A stretch of DNA of 60,307 nucleotides from Nocardia carnea. Lineage in GTDB: Bacteria > Actinomycetota > Actinomycetes > Mycobacteriales > Mycobacteriaceae. The stretch lies in contig NZ_JARWOV010000173.1 of assembly GCF_029868855.1 (NCBI RefSeq), forward strand, positions 1 through 60,307. The letters run 5' to 3'. Every line of letters begins with the position of its first letter. The first letter of the stretch is position 1. Shown here one piece after another: positions 24,694 through 34,182 of this stretch. The notes under the pieces were generated by a model. The model was not told the origin of the DNA. It made no database searches and saw nothing but the letters and a program-made list of their open reading frames with translations. A program made the translations under genes and the position numbers.

Positions 24694-27498
24694 ATGCTGC
24701 ACGGACTGTGGTCGCCCGGAGCCGGGCTGCTGCTGTGGCGTGCCCCGGGCGAGGAGGGCGAGCCGGTCGGGGGCCTGCTCGGCTCGGTACTGGCGGAGTC
24801 GCGGTTCCGGCACCGTGCCGAAGTGCTCCTGGTGGACCAGACCGAGGCCAGGCGGGAAACCGTCCGGGCTCATGCGCTCGCGCCCGCCGCCGCGGCCGCG
24901 GCGTTGCGGCAGCGGTTGCCGTCCGCGGCCGTCGCCGGTGATCTGCGGTTCCTCGCGCACCTCGCGCTCGGCTTGGAACGGTGGATACGTGCCGGTGCGG
25001 TGGTTCCGGAACTGCGGCGCGAGGACGGCCAGTGGTGGGCGCGCTGGCGGCCGGCCGGGGGATCCGGTCAGCGCGCGTGGCTCGCCGAGCTCGCGGCGCT
25101 GGCACCACCGGCGCTGCGCGTCGCGGGCGAGCCGGCCGATGTGCTCGGCGATATGGTCACCGAGCTCACCGATCCGATGGTGCGCGAACTACTCGCCGCG
25201 GACACCCACCCACATCCACTGGTTCACGCGTTGTCCGCGGACGTGCCGGTGGAGACGGGCAGCCATCAGGCGGCCGAGGTACTGCGGCGATGGCGGGAGA
25301 CGCGGTCGTCCGACGAACCGGAACTGGTGTTGCGGCTGCGCGAGCCGGACGGCGAATTCGCCGAAGTACCCGGGGATTCCGCGTTGTGGCGGCTGGAGGT
25401 CTGCCTGCGTGCCGACGGCGTCGCACCGCGGCCGATCCCGGTGCCGGGAATCGCGGACGAGGTACGGACCGGCCTGGAATGGCTGGGGAAAGCCCAGCGC
25501 GCCTACCCCCGGCTCCGCGATGTCCCCGCCGATTCACACAGCCTCGACCTGTTGCTGCCCACCGAAGTGGTGGCCGATCTGGTCGCGCACGGAGCGCAGG
25601 CGCTGTCTGCCGCCGGGATCCCGCTGCTGTTGCCGCGGGCGTGGAATATCACCGAACCGACCCTGCGGCTGCGGGTGAGCGGCGCCGCGGTGCCCGCCGC
25701 CGAGAGCACGGTCGGCCTGGACGGGCTGGTGTCCTACCGCTGGGAACTGGCCCTCGGCGATACCGTGCTCTCCGAGCCGGAGATGCGGCAGCTGATCACC
25801 GTGCAATCGGATCTGGTGCGGTTACGCGGGGAATGGGTGCAGGCCGATCACGGTGTCCTCGCCGCCGCCGCGAAATTCGTCGCGTTGCACACCGGCGACA
25901 ACGAGATCACCCTCGCCGATCTGATCGGGGAGATCGCCGCGAGCCAGGTCGGGCGGGTACCGCTCACCGAAGTCACCGCCGAGGGGTGGCCCGCGGATCT
26001 CTTCGATCCCGGCCGCGCGCAGGAACCGGTGGTCACACCGGCCCGGCTGAAGGCACAGTTGCGCCCGTACCAGGAACGGGGGCTGGCCTGGCTGGCCACG
26101 ATGAACCGGCTGAACTGCGGGGCCATCCTCGCCGACGATATGGGGCTCGGGAAAACGATCCAGGTGCTCGCGCTGCTGCTGCACGAACGCGAAGGCGATA
26201 CCACGCCGCGGCCGACGGTGCTGGTGTCCCCGATGTCGGTGGTGGGCAACTGGCAGCGTGAAGCCGCCCGCTTCGCCCCGGACCTGCGGGTTCTGGTGCA
26301 CCACGGGCCGGGCCGGGCCCAGGGCGGCGATCTGGATACCGCCGTGGCCGGAGCCGATCTGGTGATCACCACCTACGCACTGCTCGCCCGCGATATCGCC
26401 GACCTGTCCCGGCAGCAGTGGGAGCGCGTGGTTCTCGACGAAGCGCAGCACGTCAAGAACGCCGCCACCCGGCAGGCGCGGGCGGCGCGGGCGTTACCGG
26501 CCCGGCATCGGCTCGCGCTCACCGGTACTCCGGTGGAGAACCGGCTGGAGGAACTGCGCTCTCTTTTCGATTTCGCGGTCCCGAAGTTACTGGGTAGCCC
26601 GCAGACCTTCCGTGCCCGGTTCGCCGTGCCGATCGAACGGGAGAACGATCTGAACGCCGTCACCCGGCTGCGCGCCGTCACCTCGCCGTTCCTGTTGCGC
26701 CGGGTGAAAACCGACCCGGCGGTGATCGATGATCTTCCGGAGAAGTTCGAGATGACCGTCCGGGCCAATCTCACCGCCGAACAGGCCGCGCTGTACCAGG
26801 CCGTTGTCGAGGATATGCTCGAAAAACTGCGTGACGCCAAGGGAATGGCCCGGAAAGGGGCCGTACTCGGTGCTCTCACCAGGTTGAAACAGGTGTGCAA
26901 CCATCCCGCCCACTTCCTCGGCGATTCCTCCGCCGTACTGCGCCGGGGCGCGCATCGCTCCGGCAAACTCGCGCTGATGGAGGATGTACTCGATGCGGTG
27001 CTGGCCGAAGGGGAGAAGGCGCTGCTGTTCACCCAGTTCCGGGAATTCGGTGAGCTCATCGTCCCGTACCTCACCGAGCGTTTCGGCAGCTCGATCCCGT
27101 TCCTGCACGGCGGGGTCGCCAAGAAACGCCGTGACGGCATGGTGGAGGAATTCCAGCGGTCCGACGGGCCGCCGCTCATGCTGCTCTCGCTCAAGGCGGG
27201 CGGAACGGGACTGAACTTGACCGCCGCGAATCATGTGGTGCATCTCGACCGCTGGTGGAACCCCGCGGTGGAGAACCAGGCCACCGATCGCGCATTCCGG
27301 ATCGGGCAGCAGCGCACAGTGCAGGTGCGGAAACTGGTCTGCGTCGACACGATCGAGGAGCGGATCGACGAAATGATCACCGGTAAACGCGAACTCGCCG
27401 ATCTCGCCATCGGAGTGGGGGAGAACTGGATCACCGAACTGGGTGACGACGATCTGGTCCGCCTGTTCAGCCTGGGTGCCGAGGCGGTGGGCGAGTAG
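24694..27498 (+). CDS. SNF2-family DEAD/DEAH-box helicase
   Basis: This protein has 934 residues from ATG 24694 (an in-frame TTG at 24682 is the alternative). The N-terminal 430 residues are the accessory region usual in the bacterial HelZ/SNF2 group. The ATPase core has ADDMGLGKTIQVLALLL near 480, VVLDEAQHVKNAATRQARA near 580, LTGTPVENRLEELRSLFDF, LSLKAGGTGLNLTAANHV and TDRAFRIGQQRTVQVRKLV near 870. It translocates on DNA and may remodel protein-DNA complexes. Its TAG overlaps the GTG of a SWIM-domain gene, a conserved pairing. Confidence 0.9.
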   Translation: MLHGLWSPGAGLLLWRAPGEEGEPVGGLLGSVLAESRFRHRAEVLLVDQTEARRETVRAHALAPAAAAAALRQRLPSAAVAGDLRFLAHLALGLERWIRAGAVVPELRREDGQWWARWRPAGGSGQRAWLAELAALAPPALRVAGEPADVLGDMVTELTDPMVRELLAADTHPHPLVHALSADVPVETGSHQAAEVLRRWRETRSSDEPELVLRLREPDGEFAEVPGDSALWRLEVCLRADGVAPRPIPVPGIADEVRTGLEWLGKAQRAYPRLRDVPADSHSLDLLLPTEVVADLVAHGAQALSAAGIPLLLPRAWNITEPTLRLRVSGAAVPAAESTVGLDGLVSYRWELALGDTVLSEPEMRQLITVQSDLVRLRGEWVQADHGVLAAAAKFVALHTGDNEITLADLIGEIAASQVGRVPLTEVTAEGWPADLFDPGRAQEPVVTPARLKAQLRPYQERGLAWLATMNRLNCGAILADDMGLGKTIQVLALLLHEREGDTTPRPTVLVSPMSVVGNWQREAARFAPDLRVLVHHGPGRAQGGDLDTAVAGADLVITTYALLARDIADLSRQQWERVVLDEAQHVKNAATRQARAARALPARHRLALTGTPVENRLEELRSLFDFAVPKLLGSPQTFRARFAVPIERENDLNAVTRLRAVTSPFLLRRVKTDPAVIDDLPEKFEMTVRANLTAEQAALYQAVVEDMLEKLRDAKGMARKGAVLGALTRLKQVCNHPAHFLGDSSAVLRRGAHRSGKLALMEDVLDAVLAEGEKALLFTQFREFGELIVPYLTERFGSSIPFLHGGVAKKRRDGMVEEFQRSDGPPLMLLSLKAGGTGLNLTAANHVVHLDRWWNPAVENQATDRAFRIGQQRTVQVRKLVCVDTIEERIDEMITGKRELADLAIGVGENWITELGDDDLVRLFSLGAEAVGE

Positions 27499-28262
27499 TG
27501 GCCGATTTCGCCGAGTACGGGAAACGCCGACCGGTGTCCGGCGGGGTCTCGACCCGCAACCGTCGCGGCGGATTCGCCCGCAACTTCTGGGGCAAGGCGC
27601 TGCTCGAGGTGATGGAACGGCTCGCCGACCCCGGCCGGCTCGCGCGCGGTCGCACCTACGCGCGGGCGGGGCAGGTGGTGAGTTATCGCATCGAACCGGG
27701 GCTCGTGACCGCCGAGGTGCAGGGTAGTCAGCCGCGCCCGTTCACCACCACCTGCGAGATCCGCCGGTTGCGGCCCGAGGAAGTGGAACTGGTGGTGGAG
27801 CTGATCCGGTCCGCGCCGGGGATGCTGGCGCGAATCGTATCCGGGGATCTGCCCCGCGAACTCGCCCCGCATCTGGTCCCGGAAACCGCCGCCGATATCG
27901 ACTTCGGCTGTAGCTGTCCCGACCCGGGGTGGCCGTGCAAACATGCGATCGCGGTCGTCTGCCTGCTGGCCGAACGGCTGGACGAACATCCCCGCGATCT
28001 GCTCGCCGTGCGTGGGCTGAGTATCGATCGGCTGATCGGCGGCGTCGAAACCACCATCGAGCAGGTGGACGAAACCGCCGACCCCTACGGCAACGCACTC
28101 GAACTGCCCGAGCTACCCGTACCGCGCGGCGGACCCGCGCTGGACGAGCTGGATCCGGCCCTGCTGCGGCGGGCGCTGCGGATGCTCTGTGCCGACGAGA
28201 CCACTGCGGCCGCCGCGAACCGTGCCCTGATCACGATGTATTCGTCCATCACCCAGAGATAG
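27498..28262 (+). CDS. SWIM zinc-finger protein, partner of the SNF2 helicase
   Basis: This 254-residue protein starts at a GTG that shares a base with the helicase stop. The SWIM motif is FGCSCPDPGWPCKHAIAVVCLL (C-x-C...C-x-H) near residue 140. The N-terminus is basic and carries NFWGKALLEVMERLADPGRL, typical of this partner family. SWIM domains bind DNA or proteins. Its coupling to the helicase suggests a joint DNA transaction. Confidence 0.88.
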   Translation: MADFAEYGKRRPVSGGVSTRNRRGGFARNFWGKALLEVMERLADPGRLARGRTYARAGQVVSYRIEPGLVTAEVQGSQPRPFTTTCEIRRLRPEEVELVVELIRSAPGMLARIVSGDLPRELAPHLVPETAADIDFGCSCPDPGWPCKHAIAVVCLLAERLDEHPRDLLAVRGLSIDRLIGGVETTIEQVDETADPYGNALELPELPVPRGGPALDELDPALLRRALRMLCADETTAAAANRALITMYSSITQR

Positions 28263-28624
28263 AGTTCGCTGATATCCGATTGCCATCGAGGCCGAGCCAA
28301 CGCCGGTCGCGATGCTCTCTACACCACGATCGACACGGACGATGTGGGCAACGCAGCAGCGCCGGGCCGGCAGCGCGGTGATGCGACGGCACGAGGAGAC
28401 CGCGCCGGCGGCAGAGCATCGAGATAGTTGCCCTGGGCTCCGAGCGCTCCCGGGTCGTCGGCCTCTGAGCAGGAACCGGTAAAGGCCGCGGGACGGTGGA
28501 ATCCCATCCGCGCCTCTCCGGATACCCGATCCGCGGCTGCCGGAGTGCCCGGTCCCAGGCCGCTGGTCGACCACAGCGCCCGGTGCCGATGCGGTGGACA
28601 ATCGCTCCCGGCTGTTGCCGCGGC
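28263..28624. other. gap without a supported gene
   Basis: These 362 bases separate the convergent SWIM and amidohydrolase genes. Frames crossing them have irregular composition and no recognisable motif or ribosome binding site. I see no hairpin with a clear terminator form, no repeat and no RNA gene. Confidence 0.6.
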
Positions 28625-29683
28625 TCAATCCAGCCGGTAGACCCGCTGTGCGTTGGTGCGGAAGACCTTCTCCAGCGGCGCGGAGTCACCGAGGTGCTCG
28701 GCCAGGACGGTCGCGACAGCCTCCGCGCTGCCGGGGATCGAAGTGATCGGCCGGTCGACGGGGAAGTTGGATCCCCAGATGAGGCGGTCGGTGCCGAAGG
28801 TGTCGGCGGCGTGCCGCAGCAGCGGGCCGATCCGGTCGGTGAGTTCGGGTACCGGTGTCGGGGTGCCGGCGCGCGGTACCGGATGCCCGAGGATCGGCAT
28901 CATCAGGCCGCTGACCTTCGCCACGACATTCGGGGATTCGGCCAGATCGGCGATATCGGTGCGCCAGCGTTCGAGGATGCCGGCGCGTGCATCGGTATCG
29001 CGGCCGGTGTGCTTGCCGACCGGGCCGAACAGACCGGCGGGGGTGCCCAGGTGGTTCAGGATGATCGTCGCCTCCGGGTAGCGCTGGGCGAGCGCGGTCA
29101 CCTCCGGGATCTGATGCGAGTACACCCAGGCCTCGAAGGCGAGGCCGCGCTCGGCGACGGCGGCGAAACCGTCGAGGAACGCCCGGCTGCGCAGCACATT
29201 CGGACCGTCGGCGAAACTGCGGATCCCGGTATCCGGGTGGTGGGCGACCCTACTGCGGATACCGCGCACCAGTGGCGAGGCCGACAGGTGGGCTTCGAGA
29301 AGTTCGGCGAACCCCGGATCGGCGGGTGAACCGCCACCGCTGACCGCCGCGAGGGCGGGGGTGTCCACACCGAACGGCAGGGCGGTGACCCAGCGGGTTT
29401 CCTCGGCTTTCGGCCCGGCCCACTCGACCTCGATATGCACCACCGATTCGACCCGTAGCGCCCCGGTGTCGGCCCGGTAGTCGGCGGGCAGGTACGGACC
29501 CAGATATGCCGATGGATCCCCGATGAACTCGCGGTCCCGCCGAGGTGCCAGCCGTACGGCCAGCCCGAGGGGCAGCGGGAGGGTGCGCAGCAGTTTCGCC
29601 GTACGGCTGAACTCGCGCGGGTTGCCGAAAGGGTCCCACTGATGGATATGTGCGTCGATGATCCGGATATCGCCGATGTCCAT
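28625..29683 (-). CDS. amidohydrolase-family (TIM-barrel) protein
   Basis: This protein has 352 residues from ATG 29683. The metal-binding IIDAHIHQWDP at residues 7-17 provides the HxH motif. Later strands include VESVVHIEVEW, IILNHLGTPAGLFG with its metal-binding His, VVAKVSGLMM and LIWGSNFPVDRP with the late Asp. This is the lactonase/decarboxylase (COG3618-like) branch. The substrate is unknown. It is divergent from the DUF2157 gene. Confidence 0.85.
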   Translation of the reverse strand: MDIGDIRIIDAHIHQWDPFGNPREFSRTAKLLRTLPLPLGLAVRLAPRRDREFIGDPSAYLGPYLPADYRADTGALRVESVVHIEVEWAGPKAEETRWVTALPFGVDTPALAAVSGGGSPADPGFAELLEAHLSASPLVRGIRSRVAHHPDTGIRSFADGPNVLRSRAFLDGFAAVAERGLAFEAWVYSHQIPEVTALAQRYPEATIILNHLGTPAGLFGPVGKHTGRDTDARAGILERWRTDIADLAESPNVVAKVSGLMMPILGHPVPRAGTPTPVPELTDRIGPLLRHAADTFGTDRLIWGSNFPVDRPITSIPGSAEAVATVLAEHLGDSAPLEKVFRTNAQRVYRLD

Positions 29684-29798
29684 AGCGCTGCCGGCACCTT
29701 CCTGCGATGGTCGTCGGTTCGCGGGCCCGAGCGTAGCGCGTGACCAGCGCCGGTGGGCAGGTTTGATCTCGCGCCGCGAAAGTCGGGGTGCGGGGCGG

Positions 29799-29812
29799 CA
29801 TACTGGGTGCTG
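29799..29812 (+). promoter_or_regulatory. -10-like CATACT before the GTG of the DUF2157 gene
   Basis: CATACT at 29799-29804 lies seven bases before GTG 29812, and no Shine-Dalgarno sequence is present. This would suit a leaderless transcript, but the -35 region is unclear. Confidence 0.25.
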
Positions 29813-31182
29813 TGGCCGAACAGGATTCGGCGCCGGAAGCGTCGCAGCAGGGTTCCCGGGCCGTAGCCGGTCACGGCCGGGCATCCACGGACACCACCGC
29901 AGGCAAGTCCGGGCCCGGACCCCGGGCAGGCGGGCAGCCGGCTGTCTCCGGCTCCGGTGAATCCGGGGCCACGGGAGAAGCGGGCCGGGCCGAAATCCGC
30001 GGTGGTGCGTCACCGGTCGCAGCCGCGGGCAGCAAGGCTCTCTCGAGGCGCGGCGCGCGGGGTGCGGACGTGGCGCCCGCCGCCGGTGACGGCACCGATA
30101 CCGGTCGTGGACGATCGAAGCCTGGAACGGATAGCGGAATGACATCCGACGGTAACGGCAGCGACAACCCGGTCGCAGAGGCCGCCGCGGTACCGGCCGA
30201 GCCGGTAGCCGAGCGGGCCCCGGCGGCCCTGGTCGACCTGGTACGCCGGGGCGTTCTGGACGAAACCCAGCTGGGTGCGGTGGTGACGGCGCTGGCGAAG
30301 GAGGAGCCGCGGACCACGCCGGCGCGGTTGCTCGCCGAGATCGCGGCCTACGCCGGGGCCGGCTTGCTGCTGAGTGGTCTCGTACTGGTCCTCGCCGAAT
30401 CCTGGGACGATATGGCGAAGCTCGGCCGATTCGTTTTGTTCGTGCTGGTCGCGGCGGGTTTGGCGGTGGCCGGTGTGGCGACGGCGGGCGGATGGCCGGT
30501 GCTCTTCCGGCCGGCGTGGCGCCGGTCCGCCGGCCATACCACCCGCACTCGACTGGCGGCCGTGTTCTTCGCGCTGGCGGCGGTGAGTATCGCGGCCGCG
30601 GCCGGGTCGATTCTGGACGACGGGAACGACACCACCGATCTCACCTGGGTGTATGCCGCCGCGGCGGGGCTCGTGGCCGCGGTTGCGGGATACGCCGCAC
30701 TGCCGTCGTTGCTCGGATTGCTGCTGTGCGCCGGGTTCAGCGCGGCCTCGGTCACGGGGTTGCTGGACGAAGTACTGGGGGTCGACGACCTGGCCGGGCT
30801 CGGGTTGCTCGTTCTCGGTTTCGGCTGGCTCGGCGTGACCCGGTTCGGTGCCGTTCTCGAGCGGTGGGCAGGCTATGCGGCCGGGGTGGTGCTGGCGGTC
30901 GCCGGGGCTCAGACCGTCGATATGTTCGAGCGGATGTGGCCGGCGTATGTGCTCACGGCGGTGGTCGCGGTGGTGTGTTTCGCCCTCTACGCCACTGATC
31001 GCTCCTGGGTGCTGAGTCTCGGTGGCGCGGCCGCGCTGACGATGGCGGCGGTGGAGGCAGTCGTGGACTGGACGGGAGAGTCGGCGGGGGCGTCCGGGGC
31101 GATTCTGGTGGTCGGCGCGGTGGTGCTCGGGATCGGTAGCTTTCTGCTGACCAGATCGGCGAAGAAGTCCGCCGCGGGATAG
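29812..31182 (+). CDS. DUF2157-like multi-pass membrane protein
   Basis: This protein has 456 residues from GTG 29812; ATG 30139 would give a 347-residue form. The first about 130 residues are Gly/Ala/Ser-rich and disordered. A short helical LVDLVRRGVLDETQLGAVV and AEIAAYAGAGLLLSGLVLVL follow, which is the DUF2157 pattern, then about ten transmembrane helices to the C-terminus. The function is unknown. The odd composition of the N-terminal tail makes the upstream start uncertain. Confidence 0.7.
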   Translation: MAEQDSAPEASQQGSRAVAGHGRASTDTTAGKSGPGPRAGGQPAVSGSGESGATGEAGRAEIRGGASPVAAAGSKALSRRGARGADVAPAAGDGTDTGRGRSKPGTDSGMTSDGNGSDNPVAEAAAVPAEPVAERAPAALVDLVRRGVLDETQLGAVVTALAKEEPRTTPARLLAEIAAYAGAGLLLSGLVLVLAESWDDMAKLGRFVLFVLVAAGLAVAGVATAGGWPVLFRPAWRRSAGHTTRTRLAAVFFALAAVSIAAAAGSILDDGNDTTDLTWVYAAAAGLVAAVAGYAALPSLLGLLLCAGFSAASVTGLLDEVLGVDDLAGLGLLVLGFGWLGVTRFGAVLERWAGYAAGVVLAVAGAQTVDMFERMWPAYVLTAVVAVVCFALYATDRSWVLSLGGAAALTMAAVEAVVDWTGESAGASGAILVVGAVVLGIGSFLLTRSAKKSAAG

Positions 31183-31315
31183 TTCCGCCGGGCGCGGCCC
31201 GTGGATAGGCTTCGACCGACCACACCGGCCGGATGGCGGAGCGGGTGTTTGCGCAGTTGGCGGATATCTTGCGGGGAAGTCTGGTTTGCCGGACGGCCCG
31301 GGTGTATCGTTTTGC

Positions 31316-31337
31316 TTGGACGTCCAACTATTGGACG
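31316..31337. promoter_or_regulatory. operator-like palindrome upstream of mmsA
   Basis: TTGGACGTCCAA at 31316-31327 is a perfect 12-bp palindrome. A third half site, TTGGACG, lies at 31331-31337. They sit 76-97 bases before mmsA, in the likely promoter region of the valine operon. No regulator gene is adjacent. Confidence 0.55.
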
Positions 31338-31412
31338 CCCGCAAGAATGATCTTCGTGTGACGGACGGCCGCAGAGCCGCGCCCGCCACCCCCGACACGA
31401 GGCAGGAATCGC

Positions 31413-32912
31413 ATGGTTCGAGAACTCACACATTTCATCGGCGGGCAGCAGGTCCCCGGCGCGTCCGGCCGGTTCGGCGATGTCTACGACCCCAACCTCG
31501 GCGAGGTGCAGGCCCGGGTGCCGCTGGCGAGCAAATCCGAGGTCGAGCAGGCCATCGCGAATGCCGAAGCCGCGCAGCCGGGCTGGGCCGCGATGAACCC
31601 GCAGCGCCGGGCGCGGATCCTGATGAAGTTCCTGACTCTGGTGAACGACGAGATGGATTCGCTCGCCGCGCTGCTGTCCAGCGAGCACGGTAAGACCATC
31701 CCCGACGCCAAGGGCGATATCCAGCGCGGGCTCGAGGTCATCGAATTCGCCGTCGGTATCCCGCACCTGCTCAAGGGCGAATACACCGAGAGTGCCGGCA
31801 CCGGGATCGACGTGTACTCGATGCGCCAGCCGCTGGGTGTGGTCGCCGGGATCACCCCGTTCAACTTCCCCGCGATGATTCCGCTGTGGAAGGCCGGCCC
31901 GGCGCTGGCCTGCGGTAACGCCTTCGTGCTCAAGCCCTCCGAACGCGACCCCTCGGTCCCGCTGCGGCTCGCCGAACTGTTCCTCGAGGCCGGATTGCCC
32001 GAGGGTGTGTTCAATGTGGTCAACGGCGACAAAGAAGCCGTCGACACCATCCTGCACGACCCCCGGATCAAGGCCGTCGGCTTCGTCGGCTCCACCCCGA
32101 TCGCGCAGTACATCTACGAAACCGCCACGGCCAACGGCAAACGCGCCCAGTGCTTCGGCGGAGCGAAGAACCATGCCGTCGTCATGCCGGACGCCGACCT
32201 CGACGATGTCGCCGACCAGCTGATCGGCGCCGGTTACGGTTCGGCCGGCGAGCGCTGCATGGCGATCTCGGTGGCCGTACCGGTCGGTGAGGAGACCGCG
32301 AACCGGCTGGTCGAGAAGCTCACCGAACGGGTGCACAAGCTCAATGTCGGTAAGTCCGACGATCCCGGCGCGGATTACGGGCCGCTGGTGGGTCTCGACG
32401 GTGTGGACCGGGTGAAGAAGTACATCCAGCAGGGCATCGACGAGGGCGCCGAACTGGTGGTCGACGGACGCGGGCTCACTGTGGAGGGCGCTGAGAACGG
32501 CTACTTCGTCGGCGCGACCCTGTTCGACCGGGTCGGTAAGGAGATGTCGATCTACACCGACGAGATTTTCGGCCCGGTACTGAGCGTGGTGCGCGCGGGC
32601 GACTACCAGGAGGCGCTGGCGCTGGCCAACGACCACGAATACGGCAACGGCGTCGCCATCTTCACCCGCGACGGCGATACCGCTCGTGATTTCGCGGCCA
32701 AGGTGCAGGTGGGCATGGTCGGGATCAATGTTCCGATCCCCGTGCCGATCGCGTACTACACCTTCGGCGGCTGGAAGCGCTCCGGGTTCGGCGATCTGAA
32801 CCAGCACGGCCCCGATTCCATCCGCTTCTACACCAAGACCAAGACGGTGACGCAGCGCTGGCCGGCCGGGCTCAAGGAAAGCAACAGCTTCGTCATCCCG
32901 ACGATGGAATGA
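31413..32912 (+). CDS. mmsA: CoA-acylating methylmalonate-semialdehyde dehydrogenase
   Basis: This 499-residue protein has PLGVVAGITPFNFPAMIPLW, HAVVMPDADLDDVADQLIGA and the catalytic Cys 282 in SAGERCMAISVAV, the Cys context typical of MmsA. The C-terminus has DEIFGPVLSVVRAGDYQEAL. It converts methylmalonate semialdehyde with NAD+ and CoA to propionyl-CoA at the end of valine degradation. It is the first gene of the operon; its stop overlaps the next start (ATGA). Confidence 0.93.
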   Translation: MVRELTHFIGGQQVPGASGRFGDVYDPNLGEVQARVPLASKSEVEQAIANAEAAQPGWAAMNPQRRARILMKFLTLVNDEMDSLAALLSSEHGKTIPDAKGDIQRGLEVIEFAVGIPHLLKGEYTESAGTGIDVYSMRQPLGVVAGITPFNFPAMIPLWKAGPALACGNAFVLKPSERDPSVPLRLAELFLEAGLPEGVFNVVNGDKEAVDTILHDPRIKAVGFVGSTPIAQYIYETATANGKRAQCFGGAKNHAVVMPDADLDDVADQLIGAGYGSAGERCMAISVAVPVGEETANRLVEKLTERVHKLNVGKSDDPGADYGPLVGLDGVDRVKKYIQQGIDEGAELVVDGRGLTVEGAENGYFVGATLFDRVGKEMSIYTDEIFGPVLSVVRAGDYQEALALANDHEYGNGVAIFTRDGDTARDFAAKVQVGMVGINVPIPVPIAYYTFGGWKRSGFGDLNQHGPDSIRFYTKTKTVTQRWPAGLKESNSFVIPTME

Positions 32913-34069
32913 CCATGTTCACTCTCGACGCCGACGAGCGGGCCATCCGCGACACCGCCCGGGAGTTCGCCGACGAATACCTGGCCCCGCATGCCGTGGA
33001 ATGGGACCAGCAGAAGCATTTCCCGGTGGACGTCCTGCGGAAATCGGGTGCGGTCGGGCTGGGCGGTATCTATGTGCGCGAGGAGTTCGGCGGGTCCGGG
33101 TTGCGCCGGTTGGACGCGGTGCGGATCTTCGAAGAACTCGCCACCGGCTGCCCGGCCGTGGCCGCCTATATCTCCATCCACAACATGGCGACCTGGATGA
33201 TCGACGCCTACGGTGACGACGAACAGCGCCGCCGGTGGCTGCCCGGGCTCACCGCGATGGACCTGTTGGCCAGCTATGCGCTCACCGAACCGGGGGTGGG
33301 GTCGGATGCCGCGGCCATCACCACCCGGGCGGTGCGCGACGGTGACGACTACATCGTCAACGGCGCCAAACAGTTCATTTCGGCTGCCGGCAGCAACGAT
33401 GTGTACGTGATGATGGTCCGCACCCAGGACACCGGGGCACGCGGCATCTCGACCCTGGTGATCCCGGCCGACACCCCCGGCCTGGAGGTCGGCCCGAACG
33501 AGAAGAAGATGGGCTGGAACGCCCAGCCCACCCGGCAGGTGATCCTCACCGACGCCCGCGTTCCGGTGGCCAACCGGCTCGGTGCCGAGGGGGACGGCTT
33601 CCGGATCGCCATGAACGGGCTCAACGGCGGCCGGCTGAATATCGCGGCGTGCTCGATGGGCGGGGCGCAGGCCGCGCTCGACAAAACCGTGCCCTACCTG
33701 GCCCAGCGCACCGCGTTCGGCGCACCATTGTTGAACAACCAGGCGCTGCAGTTCGAACTGGCCGATATGCGGACCAAACTGGAAGCCGCCCGGACTCTGC
33801 TGTGGCGGGCCGCGGCGGCCTTGGATGCGGACGCGCCGGACAAGGTCGAACTGTGTGCGATGGCCAAACGATTCGCCACCGACTCCGGATTCGAGGTCGC
33901 CAACGCCGCCCTGCAACTGCACGGCGGTTACGGTTACCTGGCCGAATACGGTCTGGAGAAGATCGTCCGGGACCTGCGGGTGCATCAGATCCTGGAGGGC
34001 ACCAACGAGATCATGCGCCTGGTCGTGGCCCGGTCGATGACGGCGTCCGCGGTGGGCCGCCCGGCATGA
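32909..34069 (+). CDS. acyl-CoA dehydrogenase, probably isobutyryl-CoA dehydrogenase
   Basis: This protein has 386 residues from ATG 32909 or 32915. It shows YALTEPGVGSDAAAITTRAV, the FAD-binding VNGAKQFISAAGSNDVYV and the C-terminal LQLHGGYGYLAEYGLEKIVR with ILEGTNEIMRLVVARSM. It matches the FadE9 position in the mycobacterial mmsA-fadE9-mmsB cluster. It probably oxidises isobutyryl-CoA to methacrylyl-CoA with FAD. Confidence 0.9.
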   Translation: MTMFTLDADERAIRDTAREFADEYLAPHAVEWDQQKHFPVDVLRKSGAVGLGGIYVREEFGGSGLRRLDAVRIFEELATGCPAVAAYISIHNMATWMIDAYGDDEQRRRWLPGLTAMDLLASYALTEPGVGSDAAAITTRAVRDGDDYIVNGAKQFISAAGSNDVYVMMVRTQDTGARGISTLVIPADTPGLEVGPNEKKMGWNAQPTRQVILTDARVPVANRLGAEGDGFRIAMNGLNGGRLNIAACSMGGAQAALDKTVPYLAQRTAFGAPLLNNQALQFELADMRTKLEAARTLLWRAAAALDADAPDKVELCAMAKRFATDSGFEVANAALQLHGGYGYLAEYGLEKIVRDLRVHQILEGTNEIMRLVVARSMTASAVGRPA

Positions 34070-34122
34070 TCGGTCAGCGCCCGGAGGCGGTAGCGGAGTG
34101 TAACCACGGAGGGCGCCCGATC

Positions 34123-34182
34123 ATGCCAGATAGACACAGCGAACGCACCGGGTGGCCGGTGCGCGCGGAAGGAACTGTATGA
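34123..34182 (+). CDS. 19-codon leader ORF before the hydrolase gene
   Basis: ATG 34123 is preceded by GGAGGG at 34108-34113 with a 9-base spacer. The frame encodes 19 residues (MPDRHSERTGWPVRAEGTV) and its TGA overlaps the hydrolase ATG (34179). The hydrolase has its own GAAGGA, so the leader may tune rather than enable translation. There is no run of Val, Leu or Ile codons, so classical attenuation is unlikely. Confidence 0.35.
   Translation: MPDRHSERTGWPVRAEGTV

Noticed and set aside
28263..28624. Small genes in the gap before the amidohydrolase
   Set aside because: Several short frames cross it, but none has a ribosome binding site or coherent composition.
30987..32807. Minus-strand open frame opposite mmsA
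   Set aside because: It lies antisense to a complete MmsA with catalytic Cys; composition is that of a shadow.
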